Positions 43,247-52,187 of a stretch of 64,000 bases of DNA are shown piece by piece (positions within the stretch are counted from its first letter, which is position 1; each line of letters starts with the position of its first letter). The notes below the pieces were generated by a model, which saw nothing but the letters and a program-made list of their open reading frames with translations, did not search any database and was not told where the DNA came from. The DNA is from Geofilum rhodophaeum (GTDB lineage: Bacteria > Bacteroidota > Bacteroidia > Bacteroidales > Marinilabiliaceae): the NCBI RefSeq assembly GCF_002210225.1, contig NZ_MWUJ01000002.1, positions 186,001-250,000 on the forward strand, given 5' to 3'. The translations under genes were made by a program, and so were the position numbers.

Positions 43247-43594
43247 ATGAAGACTTTTTTCATTGCATTGTTTTCCCTTCTTTCTTTGTCGTGTTCCGAA
43301 ATGCGATAATCGGGGACTCAGGAAAGTAAAGATCAAATAATTGTTGATGAAGAGACTGAAAACGTATTACAGCTGGACGACAGAATGGCTGTTGAGACGT
43401 CAGTTGATGCTGTTGATCCTAGTTTAATATTTTGGAGGGAGGTACTTAGCGGAATATTTCTAAAGCAAGACAATCGTTGTTCGCCAGAGCTTAATCCAGG
43501 AGAGATATATACAGAATTATTATTGTTAATCTGGGCGAAAATCCACGGCGTAATAATGAGGGTGGGCTCGAAGTGTATTTGGGCTTCGGTCTGA
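43247..43594 (+). pseudogene. Lipoprotein gene interrupted by an in-frame TAA
   Basis: From ATG 43247 the frame reads MKTFFIALFSLLSLSCSEMR, with lipobox cysteine at position 16, then TAA at 43307-43309. The same frame is then open to 43594 and reads SGTQESKDQIIVDEETENVL and onward with plausible composition (acidic, then an aromatic patch SLIFWREVLSG). The ATG at 43385 in this frame is internal. A gap of only one codon in a long conserved frame indicates a nonsense mutation in a former lipoprotein gene; the 3' end seems to lose sense after about residue 90. Confidence 0.5.
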
Positions 43595-43613
43595 AATTAA
43601 TAGTCTGCAAGAG

Positions 43614-44021
43614 ATGAAAACAGTTGGTTATCATAGGGTTCAACGGAGAAATCAGGCTTCCAATGGTGCTGGTTGGGGTGATACCGACAGTAAGAGTGCA
43701 CTGTTTTCTGGGCGTGTTGGGCGCTCGGAATTCCTGTGTACATACAGTATGTTTACAGCTATTCTGGTTGTGACTCAAATTTACCTCCCAGATTTAGATT
43801 GGTTGCGGCTTTTTGTAATGATATTGGTGGCCTTTTTTCAAGTCAGCTTAATTGTTCAGAGGTTTCATGATTTAGGACGCCATGGAAATCATTTCTGGTT
43901 GTTGTTTATTCCTTTTTATAATTTATATCTATTTTTTGGAGTCCTTTTTGGAGAAAGGGGCCAATCTGGGTCAAATATATATGGGGATGAGCCTGTTAGA
44001 AAGAGACAAATGTTTTTGTAA
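43614..44021 (+). CDS. DUF805 membrane protein
   Basis: A 135-residue protein. The DUF805 core is visible: FSGRVGRSEFLCTYSMFTAI, then a helix pair, then VQRFHDLGRHGNHFWLLFIP and FGVLFGERGQSGSNIYGDEP, with the family's R-x-H-D-x-G and the closing G-x-N-x-Y-G. The N-terminal 28 residues are hydrophilic and less certain; an internal start was not seen. Function unknown. It is flanked by a broken lipoprotein gene and the convergent methyltransferase-HIT gene. Confidence 0.78.
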   Translation: MKTVGYHRVQRRNQASNGAGWGDTDSKSALFSGRVGRSEFLCTYSMFTAILVVTQIYLPDLDWLRLFVMILVAFFQVSLIVQRFHDLGRHGNHFWLLFIPFYNLYLFFGVLFGERGQSGSNIYGDEPVRKRQMFL

Positions 44022-44130
44022 ATGGTTGACGCAATAGAAGCCGGCTTTTTGAGATGGAATTAGATTTTAGGCGTAACTCTTAGCAAGATGGATTCTTGTT
44101 TCCGCACTAACACTTTTTCTTTATGGCTCA

Positions 44131-44988
44131 TTAATAGTTTTGTTTGCCGGGAATTACTCCTCGAATACCACCTTTAGGTCTTTTAACATCTCCTCTATAG
44201 CGGGGGATGAGATGTATATGGACATGAGAAATACTCTGACCCGCCGCTTCACCATTGTTTATGCCGATATTGAATCCATCAGGGTTGAATCTGTTTTGGA
44301 TGATTGTTTTGCATCGGTTGATTACCAGCCAAAGCGCGCGTTGTTCATGAATGGAGAGGTCAAAATAATCTGCGACATGTCGCTTAGGAACGATTAGTGC
44401 GTGGCCGGGATTGACAGGAAAGGCATCTAGAAAGGCTATGGTTGTCGCGGTTTCGGTTAGCAGCTCGATTTCCGGAGCTAAGGTGCAGAAAGGACATCCT
44501 TTATCAGATCTGCTCAATTGGTTGTAAGGTTGGTACTGATATATTTCACAATTTTCATTGGCGTATAGGCTTTTAAAGGGTAAAAGTACATTGCATTGGT
44601 AAGTCGGTTTTTTGTGAACAAAGTGCATTCTAAAGCCTTCTTTCTTTAAATCTCGCCTTACTGAGTAGAAAGCCTTGCCAGTAGGCTTAAGTAATTCAGA
44701 AACTGCCATTAAGACTTCAGCCTGTTCATTAGGTTCTAGAACGTTTAATACATAATTGCATATGATAGTGTCAAACCGTTTTTTAGGGTAGTCAGGGCGA
44801 TGGTAGTTGTCGTAGCCAACGATATTATAGCCTTGTTTTTGGAGCTGGTGGGTGTCATAACCGTAGCCACATCCAAAATCCAGAATCTCGCCATTCAGCA
44901 AACTGTGTTGTGCCAGCCATCGGGTCGGAAAGGAGATTGCATTTCTTTCGATAGCGGTTAGGTGAGGGTTATTGCGAGGTTGTTTCAT
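44131..44988 (-). CDS. SAM-dependent methyltransferase fused to a HIT-family nucleotide hydrolase
   Basis: A 285-residue two-domain protein. Residues 1-130 form a class I methyltransferase core with the SAM loop GEILDFGCGYGYDTHQL (33-49), the acidic end of the second strand (VGYDNYHRPDY) and a post-loop NYVLNVLEPNEQAE. Residues about 150-275 are a HIT domain beginning with the zinc-type CPFCTLAPEI and carrying the catalytic triad HVHIHL (255-260) followed by IPRYRGDV. HIT enzymes cleave nucleoside phosphoramidates or dinucleotides. The gene begins inside the 3' end of the HNH nuclease gene (20-base overlap), so the two are translated together. The fusion plus a nuclease partner suggests a nucleic-acid or nucleotide modification role in defence or repair. 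Confidence 0.85.
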   Translation of the reverse strand: MKQPRNNPHLTAIERNAISFPTRWLAQHSLLNGEILDFGCGYGYDTHQLQKQGYNIVGYDNYHRPDYPKKRFDTIICNYVLNVLEPNEQAEVLMAVSELLKPTGKAFYSVRRDLKKEGFRMHFVHKKPTYQCNVLLPFKSLYANENCEIYQYQPYNQLSRSDKGCPFCTLAPEIELLTETATTIAFLDAFPVNPGHALIVPKRHVADYFDLSIHEQRALWLVINRCKTIIQNRFNPDGFNIGINNGEAAGQSISHVHIHLIPRYRGDVKRPKGGIRGVIPGKQNY

Positions 44989-46054
44989 GGGACATAGGGT
45001 TTTGCCAGTATCTAAAGCCCATGTTTTCTGCTATCTGGGTCATAGGTGAAAAGGTTTTGTGAAATATCTCGAAAAACTCAAGGGCTGATAGTTTGATGAG
45101 GTTGGGGATAGAGTCGTGAATTGTAAGGTAGTCTTCTAGTAGATTATTGTTTGGGTTTTTTTTGAAGATTACTCGCAGTGCATTTTGGTGTATTTGTGCA
45201 TAGGGGGAAAGGTACTCTTCTAATATCGGGAGATTGTTGCTTTTGGAAGAATTTATGCCTGCATCGGCAGGAACTAAATTCCATAAAAGGTCGTGTGAAA
45301 CAAAACTCCAGGGAATAAAATGGTCCAGATCATAGTTCTTCGGTTCTAGTAGCTGCCCCGTATAAATGCATTTGATGGTGCCGTTTACTTCTATAAATGT
45401 ATCCCAAAATTGTCGTTGCCGAGTGAGTGACGCTCTGGAAATGGGTTTCACCAGTTTTGAGGTCAGATTGGGGACATTGGGATTCCTTTTTTGTAGAAAG
45501 TTTGTCAAGTGCCAGAAGGTAAAATCCCGCAAGATGAGATAATTGTCGTGTAGATACGTTTCCCATTTCGGGTTTATCCTGATGGTGTCATTCTCGATGG
45601 CATATAAGGCATTATTGGTAAAGACTTGGGATGAACGCACAACACCTTCATTCGTGGTGTATTTAATCCAAGGTGATAGAAAGCGGTAAGGAACATTTAG
45701 AGAGAAAACCCGCAACAAACTGCGAATTTTCGGTGTGTCGACATTGCTGTTTAATACTCTTTTTATAACCTGTTTTCTAGCATCAATCGGGATATTAAGC
45801 TCCTTCTGCAATTCAATAATTTGGGCATATAGCGAGTCGGCCTTTCCAAAAGATAAACGAAAGAAGTGTATTGGGTACCAGGCTTCTGCTATCATTCCAA
45901 CAATAATCTCCCAGAACGAGATTTGCGTCTTTCCCTCTTTAACGTAGATGTCCAGGATTGAGACAAGCCAATAGTACTTGTAAGTAGCAACAGTGTTGTC
46001 GTAAACTTGCATTAACTTATTGGTCTTCAGGCTTGTATTACTGGGTAATGTCAT
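44969..46054 (-). CDS. HNH endonuclease domain protein
   Basis: A 361-residue protein. A mostly helical N-terminal region (1-225) precedes an HNH nuclease at about 228-280: CIYTGQLLEPKNYDLDHFIP, with the DH pair D244-H245, then LLWNLVPADAGINSSKSNNL giving N259 and the final Asn near 273. The helical part has KTQISFWEIIVGMIAEAWYP and a late IPNLIKLSALEFFEIFH. This HNH arrangement (Y-D-L-D-H-F-I-P-W) is that of many phage-defence and restriction nucleases. It is the first gene of a two-gene minus-strand unit with the methyltransferase-HIT gene. Whether it cuts DNA or RNA is unknown. Confidence 0.85.
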   Translation of the reverse strand: MTLPSNTSLKTNKLMQVYDNTVATYKYYWLVSILDIYVKEGKTQISFWEIIVGMIAEAWYPIHFFRLSFGKADSLYAQIIELQKELNIPIDARKQVIKRVLNSNVDTPKIRSLLRVFSLNVPYRFLSPWIKYTTNEGVVRSSQVFTNNALYAIENDTIRINPKWETYLHDNYLILRDFTFWHLTNFLQKRNPNVPNLTSKLVKPISRASLTRQRQFWDTFIEVNGTIKCIYTGQLLEPKNYDLDHFIPWSFVSHDLLWNLVPADAGINSSKSNNLPILEEYLSPYAQIHQNALRVIFKKNPNNNLLEDYLTIHDSIPNLIKLSALEFFEIFHKTFSPMTQIAENMGFRYWQNPMSHETTSQ

Positions 46055-46534
46055 AGTTAAAAACTAAGCTTGCAATTTGAGAACTAATTTCCGGGATCAG
46101 ATCTTAATGAGGACTAGCTAACAGAATCAGCTGCATAAATTTACAACTTTTTATTTACTAGACTTAACCTTAAGGGCCACTTCGTTGGGGAGATGAGCGC
46201 TTTGGGTTATTGGGATAAAAGCCTTAAGTGGTTTGGCCATTATCCATTCTCTTTTAATCTATAGGGGGCTGCCTTAGTAAGTCATCTGTCTGGAGTATTC
46301 CGGATTGTTCCTCTGTTCTACCGTTAGGACAGCTGAACTCGCTTGGGACCACGATCCTCTAAAGTCTCTGTAAGCTGCCTTTTTAGAATCAATATGGTCA
46401 CTTATTATAGATAATTTTCCTTATATTTGAAATATAGTCATAATTTCTTCGATGGATCTTCTTTCGATTAAATGTTCCTCTGTTCGCGCTTTGTAAATGC
46501 TTGCGACCATGGAGTACTGGTTTTTCGGATAACT
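46055..46534. promoter_or_regulatory. Divergent intergenic region between the HNH and ion-channel genes
   Basis: A 480-base AT-rich gap without an open frame I would call a gene. TATATTTG (46422-46429) is an exact -7 box 105 bases ahead of the ion-channel start; no TTTG at the usual distance. No matching box was found for the minus-strand HNH gene. The long leader before the channel gene is unusual for this window and might hold a regulatory structure. Confidence 0.35.
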
Positions 46535-47332
46535 ATGAAAGCAATTTTTTTTAACGACCGTTTTATTTTCTCTTTGATCGCACTTAATACTGCGATTATA
46601 TTTATCAGCGGATATCATTTTACAGGAGTTGATCGCTTTGTTCTTCTGCTTGCGGATAATGTTATTACCGGGCTTTTTGTCGTTGAGCTCCTTGTAAAGA
46701 TTAAGCACCAGGGTTTTACTGGGTATCTAAAATCAAATTGGAATAGATTGGATTTTGTCCTGGTTCTTGTTTCATTACCGTCATTAGTAACTTTTGTATT
46801 TGACGTAACTATCTTAGATGTGAGTTTCTTGTTGGTATTTAGGGTAATGCGTGTATTTAAAGCATTTCGGTTTATTAAGTTTATACCCAATATTAATGAG
46901 CTAATTGCAGGCCTTCAAAGAGCGCTAAAGGCATCTGTCTTTGTGCTAATCGGCTTTGTATCTTACATTTTGATTATTGGATTGTTGTCGTTTTACATCT
47001 TTAGGTCCAGTGGAACCGATTACTTTTCAACACCACTCATTTCGCTGTACTCCATTTTCAAAATCTTTACTGTTGAAGGTTGGTTCGAGATACCAGAACA
47101 GCTAATAGAATATGGGACTTCCGCAAAAGCCTTTTTTACCTATCTGTATTTCATCATTGTTGTATTGACTGGAGGGATACTCGGTCTGTCCTTGGTGAAT
47201 TCCATTTTTGTGGATGCGATGGTGAGTGACAATAACCAGGAATTGGAAATTAAGATTGACCAATTGAATGAGACTGTAAATAAGCTATTAACCAAAATTG
47301 AGAGCGGTCATGAAACTAGAGAAAATCCTTGA
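46535..47332 (+). CDS. Voltage-gated-like ion channel, single six-helix unit (BacNav-like)
   Basis: A 265-residue membrane protein. The start at 46535 gives MKAIFFNDRFIFSLIALNTA. Helices S1-S3 lie near residues 10-27, 37-57 and 72-90. S4 is VFRVMRVFKAFRFIKFIP with basic residues every third position (R103, R106, K109, R112, K115). S5 is near 133-157, a pore helix near 167-178, the selectivity filter TVEGWF at 179-184 (compare T-L-E-S-W in NaChBac) and S6 near 199-225. A C-terminal coiled coil (about 234-257, LEIKIDQLNETVNKLLTKI) should hold a tetramer. The last 23 bases overlap the nuclease gene. Ion selectivity is not certain because the filter Ser is Gly here. Confidence 0.9.
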   Translation: MKAIFFNDRFIFSLIALNTAIIFISGYHFTGVDRFVLLLADNVITGLFVVELLVKIKHQGFTGYLKSNWNRLDFVLVLVSLPSLVTFVFDVTILDVSFLLVFRVMRVFKAFRFIKFIPNINELIAGLQRALKASVFVLIGFVSYILIIGLLSFYIFRSSGTDYFSTPLISLYSIFKIFTVEGWFEIPEQLIEYGTSAKAFFTYLYFIIVVLTGGILGLSLVNSIFVDAMVSDNNQELEIKIDQLNETVNKLLTKIESGHETRENP

Positions 47333-49166
47333 GAATGTAAATTCATTGGAGAAGAATCCCTTTTTAAAGGTTATCGACAACATTAAGTCCTGTAATCCAA
47401 AGAATAATAAGGAGATTGACAAGATTCTTTCTGATAACAGTAGCGGAGACTTAAAGAGTGTTGACAGTATAAATATTGCAAGGGTTTTTAACCTGGTGAA
47501 GAATGAGTTTGCGGAGACCGTTAAGGCAGAGTTTGTGAATACTTCTTCACAGCTCGATATTCTGATAGATATACTGATAAGGGATGGGAATGGGATACTT
47601 AAACAGGCTTGGTTGTCAACACTCTATGAACGAGAATTGACAAATATTCGAAACAAAACAGCTGCATTAACCAAGCAGTTGAGTGACGAAAAATCTGATT
47701 TGTCGATAGAGAGAAGACGAGATTATAGCATTTATAAAGCATGTGTAGAAACAGCCTACGTTAATGATACTGAGAATAACAGGGAAAATAAAATTTCTAA
47801 TGATGAATTGACCATTCTTCTGACATTGGCGCGGAAGTTGGAGCTTTCACAAGAGGAAGTAAAGCTCATCAATTATTTGATCGTTCCTCCTGTTAAGCTG
47901 GAAATTGACAGTGTGATCGCTTCCCTCAAAAACATCGGAGTTGTTTTCTTTTCTAAGAAGAGCAACACCGTTTTTGTTGCAGATGAAGTGGTTACGGTGT
48001 TAAGAAAGATACGAAAGAAGGAAATTGCCGATAAGCATTTTCGTAGAGTTCTGAAGACTTTTAGGGAGCCACAAATCAACCTTATTTGTCGAAAGCACAA
48101 CATTGATTTTAAAGAGCTTACATACGATGAAAAAATAAAGTCGATAATTACTGAGGGTATTTCGGTTTCAGATATTCTTGCCGCTGAGATTCACAAGGAG
48201 GATACATCCCTTACCGATAAAAAGAAGGTAATTAATGAAGTGTGGGAAAAAGGACTTCGGATTGACTCACCACTTAGAGGTAGCACAGTAGATGAGAAGA
48301 TAAACCACATAATTGATTATTTCAATAGATTGGAGCGGGACGATAAAGTGGGTATTTCTGTTGAAGGCTATGAGAAATTACTATTGGAACTGAACGAAAA
48401 GATGCCCGTCTTCAAAAAGTATCTGTACAAAGAGTTTGAGTTGCATGATGACTTCGTCGTTAATTGCAGTTCTTTATTGGATTTGAACATAAAGCCGAGG
48501 GATATTCTTGATATTATACCAACGGAGGAACTTAAGCAGTTTGCTGCTGATAACGACATCAAACAACGAGGCGACTTGGCATTGAATATTCTGGATGCTT
48601 ATAAGGATGCAGAGAATCTTCTGATTGAAAATTATGAAGCTATAGGATTTCGAGACCTTGCAACTCTTAAGGAGAATGGCATAATGATCAAGGAGAGTGA
48701 AATCGGATTAAAGTTTGAAGATATTACCAAAACCATTTTCGAGAAATTGGGCTTCTTTGTGGATGAGGACCTCAAGAAGACCATAAATACTGCGAATTCT
48801 AAATGCGACATTATTTTGAACCTTGGGAATAATGATGTGATTATTGTTGAGTGTAAAACAGTTAAGGAAAGTGGTTATAATAAATTTAGTGCAGTATCAC
48901 GTCAAATAAAATCCTACATCAAGCAAGCTCAGGATGAGGGACTGAATGTAGTGAAGTCTTTATTAGTCGCTCCTGATTTCAGTGATGATTTTATTAATGA
49001 TTGCGATTTGGAGTTTGAAATAAACCTATCACTGATTACTGCGTCTTCCTTGAATAAAATTTTGGAGGGATTTAAGAATTCTAAACTTAAGCAGTTCCCT
49101 CATCAACTGTTGTTGAAGGATGTGCTTATTAAGGAAGAAAGGATCTTGAAAGCAATAAGTAAATAG
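47310..49166 (+). CDS. Large helical protein with C-terminal PD-(D/E)XK nuclease
   Basis: A 618-residue cytoplasmic protein. The ATG at 47310 lies within the ion-channel gene; an earlier alternative start adds four residues. Residues 1-460 are helical and charged, with EELKQFAADNDIKQRGDLAL resembling a SAP-like segment (low confidence). The C-terminal 155 residues form a restriction-endonuclease-like core: E470 in KFEDITKTIFEKLGF, D500 in SKCDIILNLG and E514-C515-K516 in VIIVECKTVKES, the D-x(n)-E-x-K signature. Translational coupling to the channel gene suggests the two products act together. Known family not recognised beyond the nuclease core. Possible defence role, or a membrane-signal-coupled nuclease. 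Confidence 0.82.
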   Translation: MKLEKILENVNSLEKNPFLKVIDNIKSCNPKNNKEIDKILSDNSSGDLKSVDSINIARVFNLVKNEFAETVKAEFVNTSSQLDILIDILIRDGNGILKQAWLSTLYERELTNIRNKTAALTKQLSDEKSDLSIERRRDYSIYKACVETAYVNDTENNRENKISNDELTILLTLARKLELSQEEVKLINYLIVPPVKLEIDSVIASLKNIGVVFFSKKSNTVFVADEVVTVLRKIRKKEIADKHFRRVLKTFREPQINLICRKHNIDFKELTYDEKIKSIITEGISVSDILAAEIHKEDTSLTDKKKVINEVWEKGLRIDSPLRGSTVDEKINHIIDYFNRLERDDKVGISVEGYEKLLLELNEKMPVFKKYLYKEFELHDDFVVNCSSLLDLNIKPRDILDIIPTEELKQFAADNDIKQRGDLALNILDAYKDAENLLIENYEAIGFRDLATLKENGIMIKESEIGLKFEDITKTIFEKLGFFVDEDLKKTINTANSKCDIILNLGNNDVIIVECKTVKESGYNKFSAVSRQIKSYIKQAQDEGLNVVKSLLVAPDFSDDFINDCDLEFEINLSLITASSLNKILEGFKNSKLKQFPHQLLLKDVLIKEERILKAISK

Positions 49167-49195
49167 GGGTCTTCCGGACGATATTGACCCCTATA
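49164..49195 (+). terminator. Stem-loop after the nuclease gene
   Basis: ATAGGGGTC pairs with GACCCCTAT around a 14-base loop, overlapping the nuclease stop codon. There is no T run after it, so it may stabilise the mRNA end rather than terminate. Confidence 0.45.
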
Positions 49196-49268
49196 TCCCC
49201 CTTCCCCAATCAACTAAAATGCACCGAATAATACTGAACCTTTTTAAGCACAAACCAAGCAGCCAGCT

Positions 49269-51779
49269 ATGAAAAAATTCATATTCTCCTGTCTTTCGCT
49301 TTTTCTGCTTGGGCATTGTCTGGCGCAGGTGCTGCCTGATTATACGCCGCTTGATGCTGCAGACCCGGTGGTTTTTGAGGGTACTTACCTGGTGTATGAT
49401 GGCGATACGGTTGTACTTGGGGCAAGGGCTTTTTTTGTGGACGGACAATTGAGTGATGAGGTGGTGGCGCGTTACGACTTTGTGTACAATTCGGTGAATG
49501 AGGCGGTAGCGCATTTGAGGCATGGTACGGAGGAGCAGCCTATGGTGCTGTATATGGCGCCTTATGTGTACTGGATTGACAACCCTGACGATCCGGAGGT
49601 TCGGGTGCCGAAGGAAGGGGAGGCGGCGCCTTACGGATTGATTGTGGAGTGTGAGTGGTTGCGGTTTTATGGTTTGACTAAGAAGGCGGAGAATGTGGTG
49701 CTGGCGGCCAATAGGGGACAAACGATTGGGGCACGAGGTAATTTTACGCTTTTCAAGTTTGTTGGGGAGGGCACGAGTTCGGAGAATGTGACTTTTGGTA
49801 ATTATTGCAATGTGGATCTCGAGTTTCCTTTGAAGCCGGAGTTGAATAGGGGAAAGCGGGCGTCGGCCATTGTTCAGGCGCAGTTAATTCATTGCAATGG
49901 CGATAAAATTGTGGCCCGCAATACGCGTTTTATTAGTCGTTTAAATCTTTGTCCCTTTGTGGGTGCAAAACGTGTGCTCTTTGATGCTTGTCATTTTGAG
50001 CTGACCGACGATGCGCTGAGTGGTACGGGGGTTTATCTGAACAGTACTTTTGATTTTTACAGTTCAAAGCCTTTTTACTGGACCCGGGGTACGGGGGCGG
50101 TGTTTCTCAATTGCGACATCAATTCCTATGTAGACGGGAGGCAGTATTTTACTAAGGCGGGGGGACAGTTGGCGCTGGTGGATACGCGGATGGTTTCGGA
50201 AGGGCTTTCTTATTTGGGGTGGCAGGACGAGGCTCCTTTAGAAACAAGGAATTACCAGTATGGGCTTTCTTTAAATGGTGAGCCGGTTGTTGTTGAGGAA
50301 CCTGGTTCGGTTTTGACGGTGGACATGAACCAGAAGGGGGTGTTGGGTGCTTACCTGCTGGATTACCAAGGGGAGCGCGTTTACAATTCTTACAATTTGT
50401 TGCGTGGTAACGACGATTGGGATCCGATGGGTATTGCGTCGGTGATTAAGTCGGTGGAAAAGGAGAGGGGGAGGAACTACAGCAGCATTCCAACGCAGTT
50501 GGTGATAAACAAGGGCAAAGGGTCCATTGAAACGGGGCGCGACAGTGTGCTGCTTTCTGCCAAAGTTTTCCGCTGGGGCAATTTTGAGATGCAGGGTGTG
50601 CCGGTGCAATGGTCGCTTAAGCCGGAGGATGAAGCGCGGGTTCAACTGTTCCCTTTTGACGACGGACTGCGGTGTACGGTGGTGCCAACCAACGATGGCG
50701 ATGAGGAGGTGGAAGTGGTGGTGAGGGCTACAACTGAAGCGGGCCTGGAAGCTGCAGCAGTCTTATACGTAGCGCCTTCAAAACTGCCGCCTCCGGTTTT
50801 TTTGTCGCAACCTGAACTGTCTTTAAGTGAGGTAGGCACGCTTCACCTTTCTTACGAGTTGGACCTGGCCTTTGACGACCAGTCGGAGGTGACCTGGTAC
50901 CGCTGCAGCGATGCCGGTGGCAGCGCTGCGATTAAGGTGGCTGTTTCTCGGGGAAATGTGCCTTTGCGGGCGTATGAACTCTCGGCGGGGGACGTAGCTT
51001 GGTACCTGATGGCTTCGGTGTCCCCGAAGCATCAGCGCAGCGATGGGGGCACACCCGTTCGTGTTTTTAGCTCAGAAAGGATTTCCGATAAGCATGTAAA
51101 GACTGCCTCGCAGGTTTTACATACAGATTTTCGAAACTTTCCCAGCGATGATCAGCCAAAGATTCTGCCGGGTTTCTGGTCGCTCGGAAGTTTTGATCCA
51201 ATGTTTACCGGGCGCAGTAGACCTATGGTTAAGGGGGATGCCTGGTATTATGGCGAGGGTGCCGATGGGGCCAAAGGCTTGCAGGGCTTGCTGCCGGCCA
51301 CTTATGCTTACCTGTATTACACGCCGCCCATAGGCCATAAGGGGGTCACTAAACTGTTGCTGGAAGTGGCGCCTTTTAAGACGGCAGGCCAGGGTTTCAG
51401 TATAGCGCCTTTGTACATGGATGTGCTGATCAATTTTGATGCGCAGAACCTGACGGGTTATGCTTTGCGCTTTATCCGAACCACCAAGTACCACAATGCT
51501 GTGGATTGTCTTATTGTGAAGTATGAGAAGGGGGTGGTAAAGGAAGTGAGTGCCCCGGTGTCCACCTCGGCTTTCCGAACGCCCTGTTTGATTACTTTGG
51601 AGATAAGGGGTAAGCGGCTTATTGCGGATGTAACGACTCGGGCCGGGGCTCGCGAGAGTGCGGGGGTAGCGCAGGAGGTTAATATCGATATCGATATTAA
51701 CCCGGTTTCTGCCGGCGGGTTTGGTCTTCGCTATGCCGGTGGATCTCCTACACTGATAAAGTGGCTGAGGGCCGAATGA
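49269..51779 (+). CDS. Large secreted pectin-lyase-fold (pectinesterase-like) protein with Ig and LamG-like parts
   Basis: An 836-residue exported protein (signal peptide MKKFIFSCLSLFLLGHCLAQ). Residues about 70-380 look like a right-handed beta-helix: VNEAVAHLRHGTEEQPMVLY, LRFYGLTKKAENVVLAANRG, VFLNCDINSYVDGRQYFT, comparable to carbohydrate-esterase family 8 proteins, although catalytic Asp pairs were not placed with confidence. Residues about 410-600 are Ig-like (VLSAKVFRWGNFEMQGVPVQ), and the last 220 look like a LamG-type or concanavalin fold (FWSLGSF, FGLRYAGGSPTLI). Base use is GC-richer than its neighbours on both sides. The likely role is binding or de-esterifying an extracellular polysaccharide. 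It holds a perfect 26-bp palindrome at 51677-51702. Confidence 0.65.
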   Translation: MKKFIFSCLSLFLLGHCLAQVLPDYTPLDAADPVVFEGTYLVYDGDTVVLGARAFFVDGQLSDEVVARYDFVYNSVNEAVAHLRHGTEEQPMVLYMAPYVYWIDNPDDPEVRVPKEGEAAPYGLIVECEWLRFYGLTKKAENVVLAANRGQTIGARGNFTLFKFVGEGTSSENVTFGNYCNVDLEFPLKPELNRGKRASAIVQAQLIHCNGDKIVARNTRFISRLNLCPFVGAKRVLFDACHFELTDDALSGTGVYLNSTFDFYSSKPFYWTRGTGAVFLNCDINSYVDGRQYFTKAGGQLALVDTRMVSEGLSYLGWQDEAPLETRNYQYGLSLNGEPVVVEEPGSVLTVDMNQKGVLGAYLLDYQGERVYNSYNLLRGNDDWDPMGIASVIKSVEKERGRNYSSIPTQLVINKGKGSIETGRDSVLLSAKVFRWGNFEMQGVPVQWSLKPEDEARVQLFPFDDGLRCTVVPTNDGDEEVEVVVRATTEAGLEAAAVLYVAPSKLPPPVFLSQPELSLSEVGTLHLSYELDLAFDDQSEVTWYRCSDAGGSAAIKVAVSRGNVPLRAYELSAGDVAWYLMASVSPKHQRSDGGTPVRVFSSERISDKHVKTASQVLHTDFRNFPSDDQPKILPGFWSLGSFDPMFTGRSRPMVKGDAWYYGEGADGAKGLQGLLPATYAYLYYTPPIGHKGVTKLLLEVAPFKTAGQGFSIAPLYMDVLINFDAQNLTGYALRFIRTTKYHNAVDCLIVKYEKGVVKEVSAPVSTSAFRTPCLITLEIRGKRLIADVTTRAGARESAGVAQEVNIDIDINPVSAGGFGLRYAGGSPTLIKWLRAE

Positions 51780-51826
51780 GAAGTCGATTCATGTTTTTTT
51801 GAATAATAATGCTGATCTTTAATCCG

Positions 51827-52083
51827 ATGAAAACAAAAATGAAACTCCTTGTCGTTTCTTTACTTGCAGCATTTATTACCTCATGTGCACCTCAAACCTA
51901 TTTTCAGGTGTAGACAGGGATCGGTTTCACATCAAGACATCAGTGTTGGATAAGGAGGAGGCAGGCAGGTTTTTAGGAGGTGGCGGGTATGCGGGCGTGA
52001 TCAGTCTGTTGTATCGCGGCTTATGGCTGGTAATTGTGGGCATAATAGATTTGTGGATAACTTTCAAAAGTATAGAGATATGA
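51827..52083 (+). pseudogene. Lipoprotein gene debris
   Basis: From ATG 51827 the frame reads MKTKMKLLVVSLLAAFITSC (lipobox cysteine at position 20) and APQTYFQV, then stops with TAG at 51911-51913. The phrase SCAPQTYFQV is that of a longer Bacteroidota lipoprotein, so this is its start only. In the next frame 51883-52083 encodes DRDRFHIKTSVLDKEEAGRF and a hydrophobic GLWLVIVGIIDLWI, a plausible C-terminus of another or the same protein. The two pieces in different frames point to a frameshift or deletion. The 24-codon frame that follows (52081) is probably not a gene. Confidence 0.5.
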
Positions 52084-52187
52084 AAATTCAATGCAAAAAC
52101 AAAGACATTGTTAGCAGTGTAAGGTATCATACTAACGGAGGAGTTGTTGAGTAATGATCGCAAAATAGTAAAAAGCACTTGTCGAGG

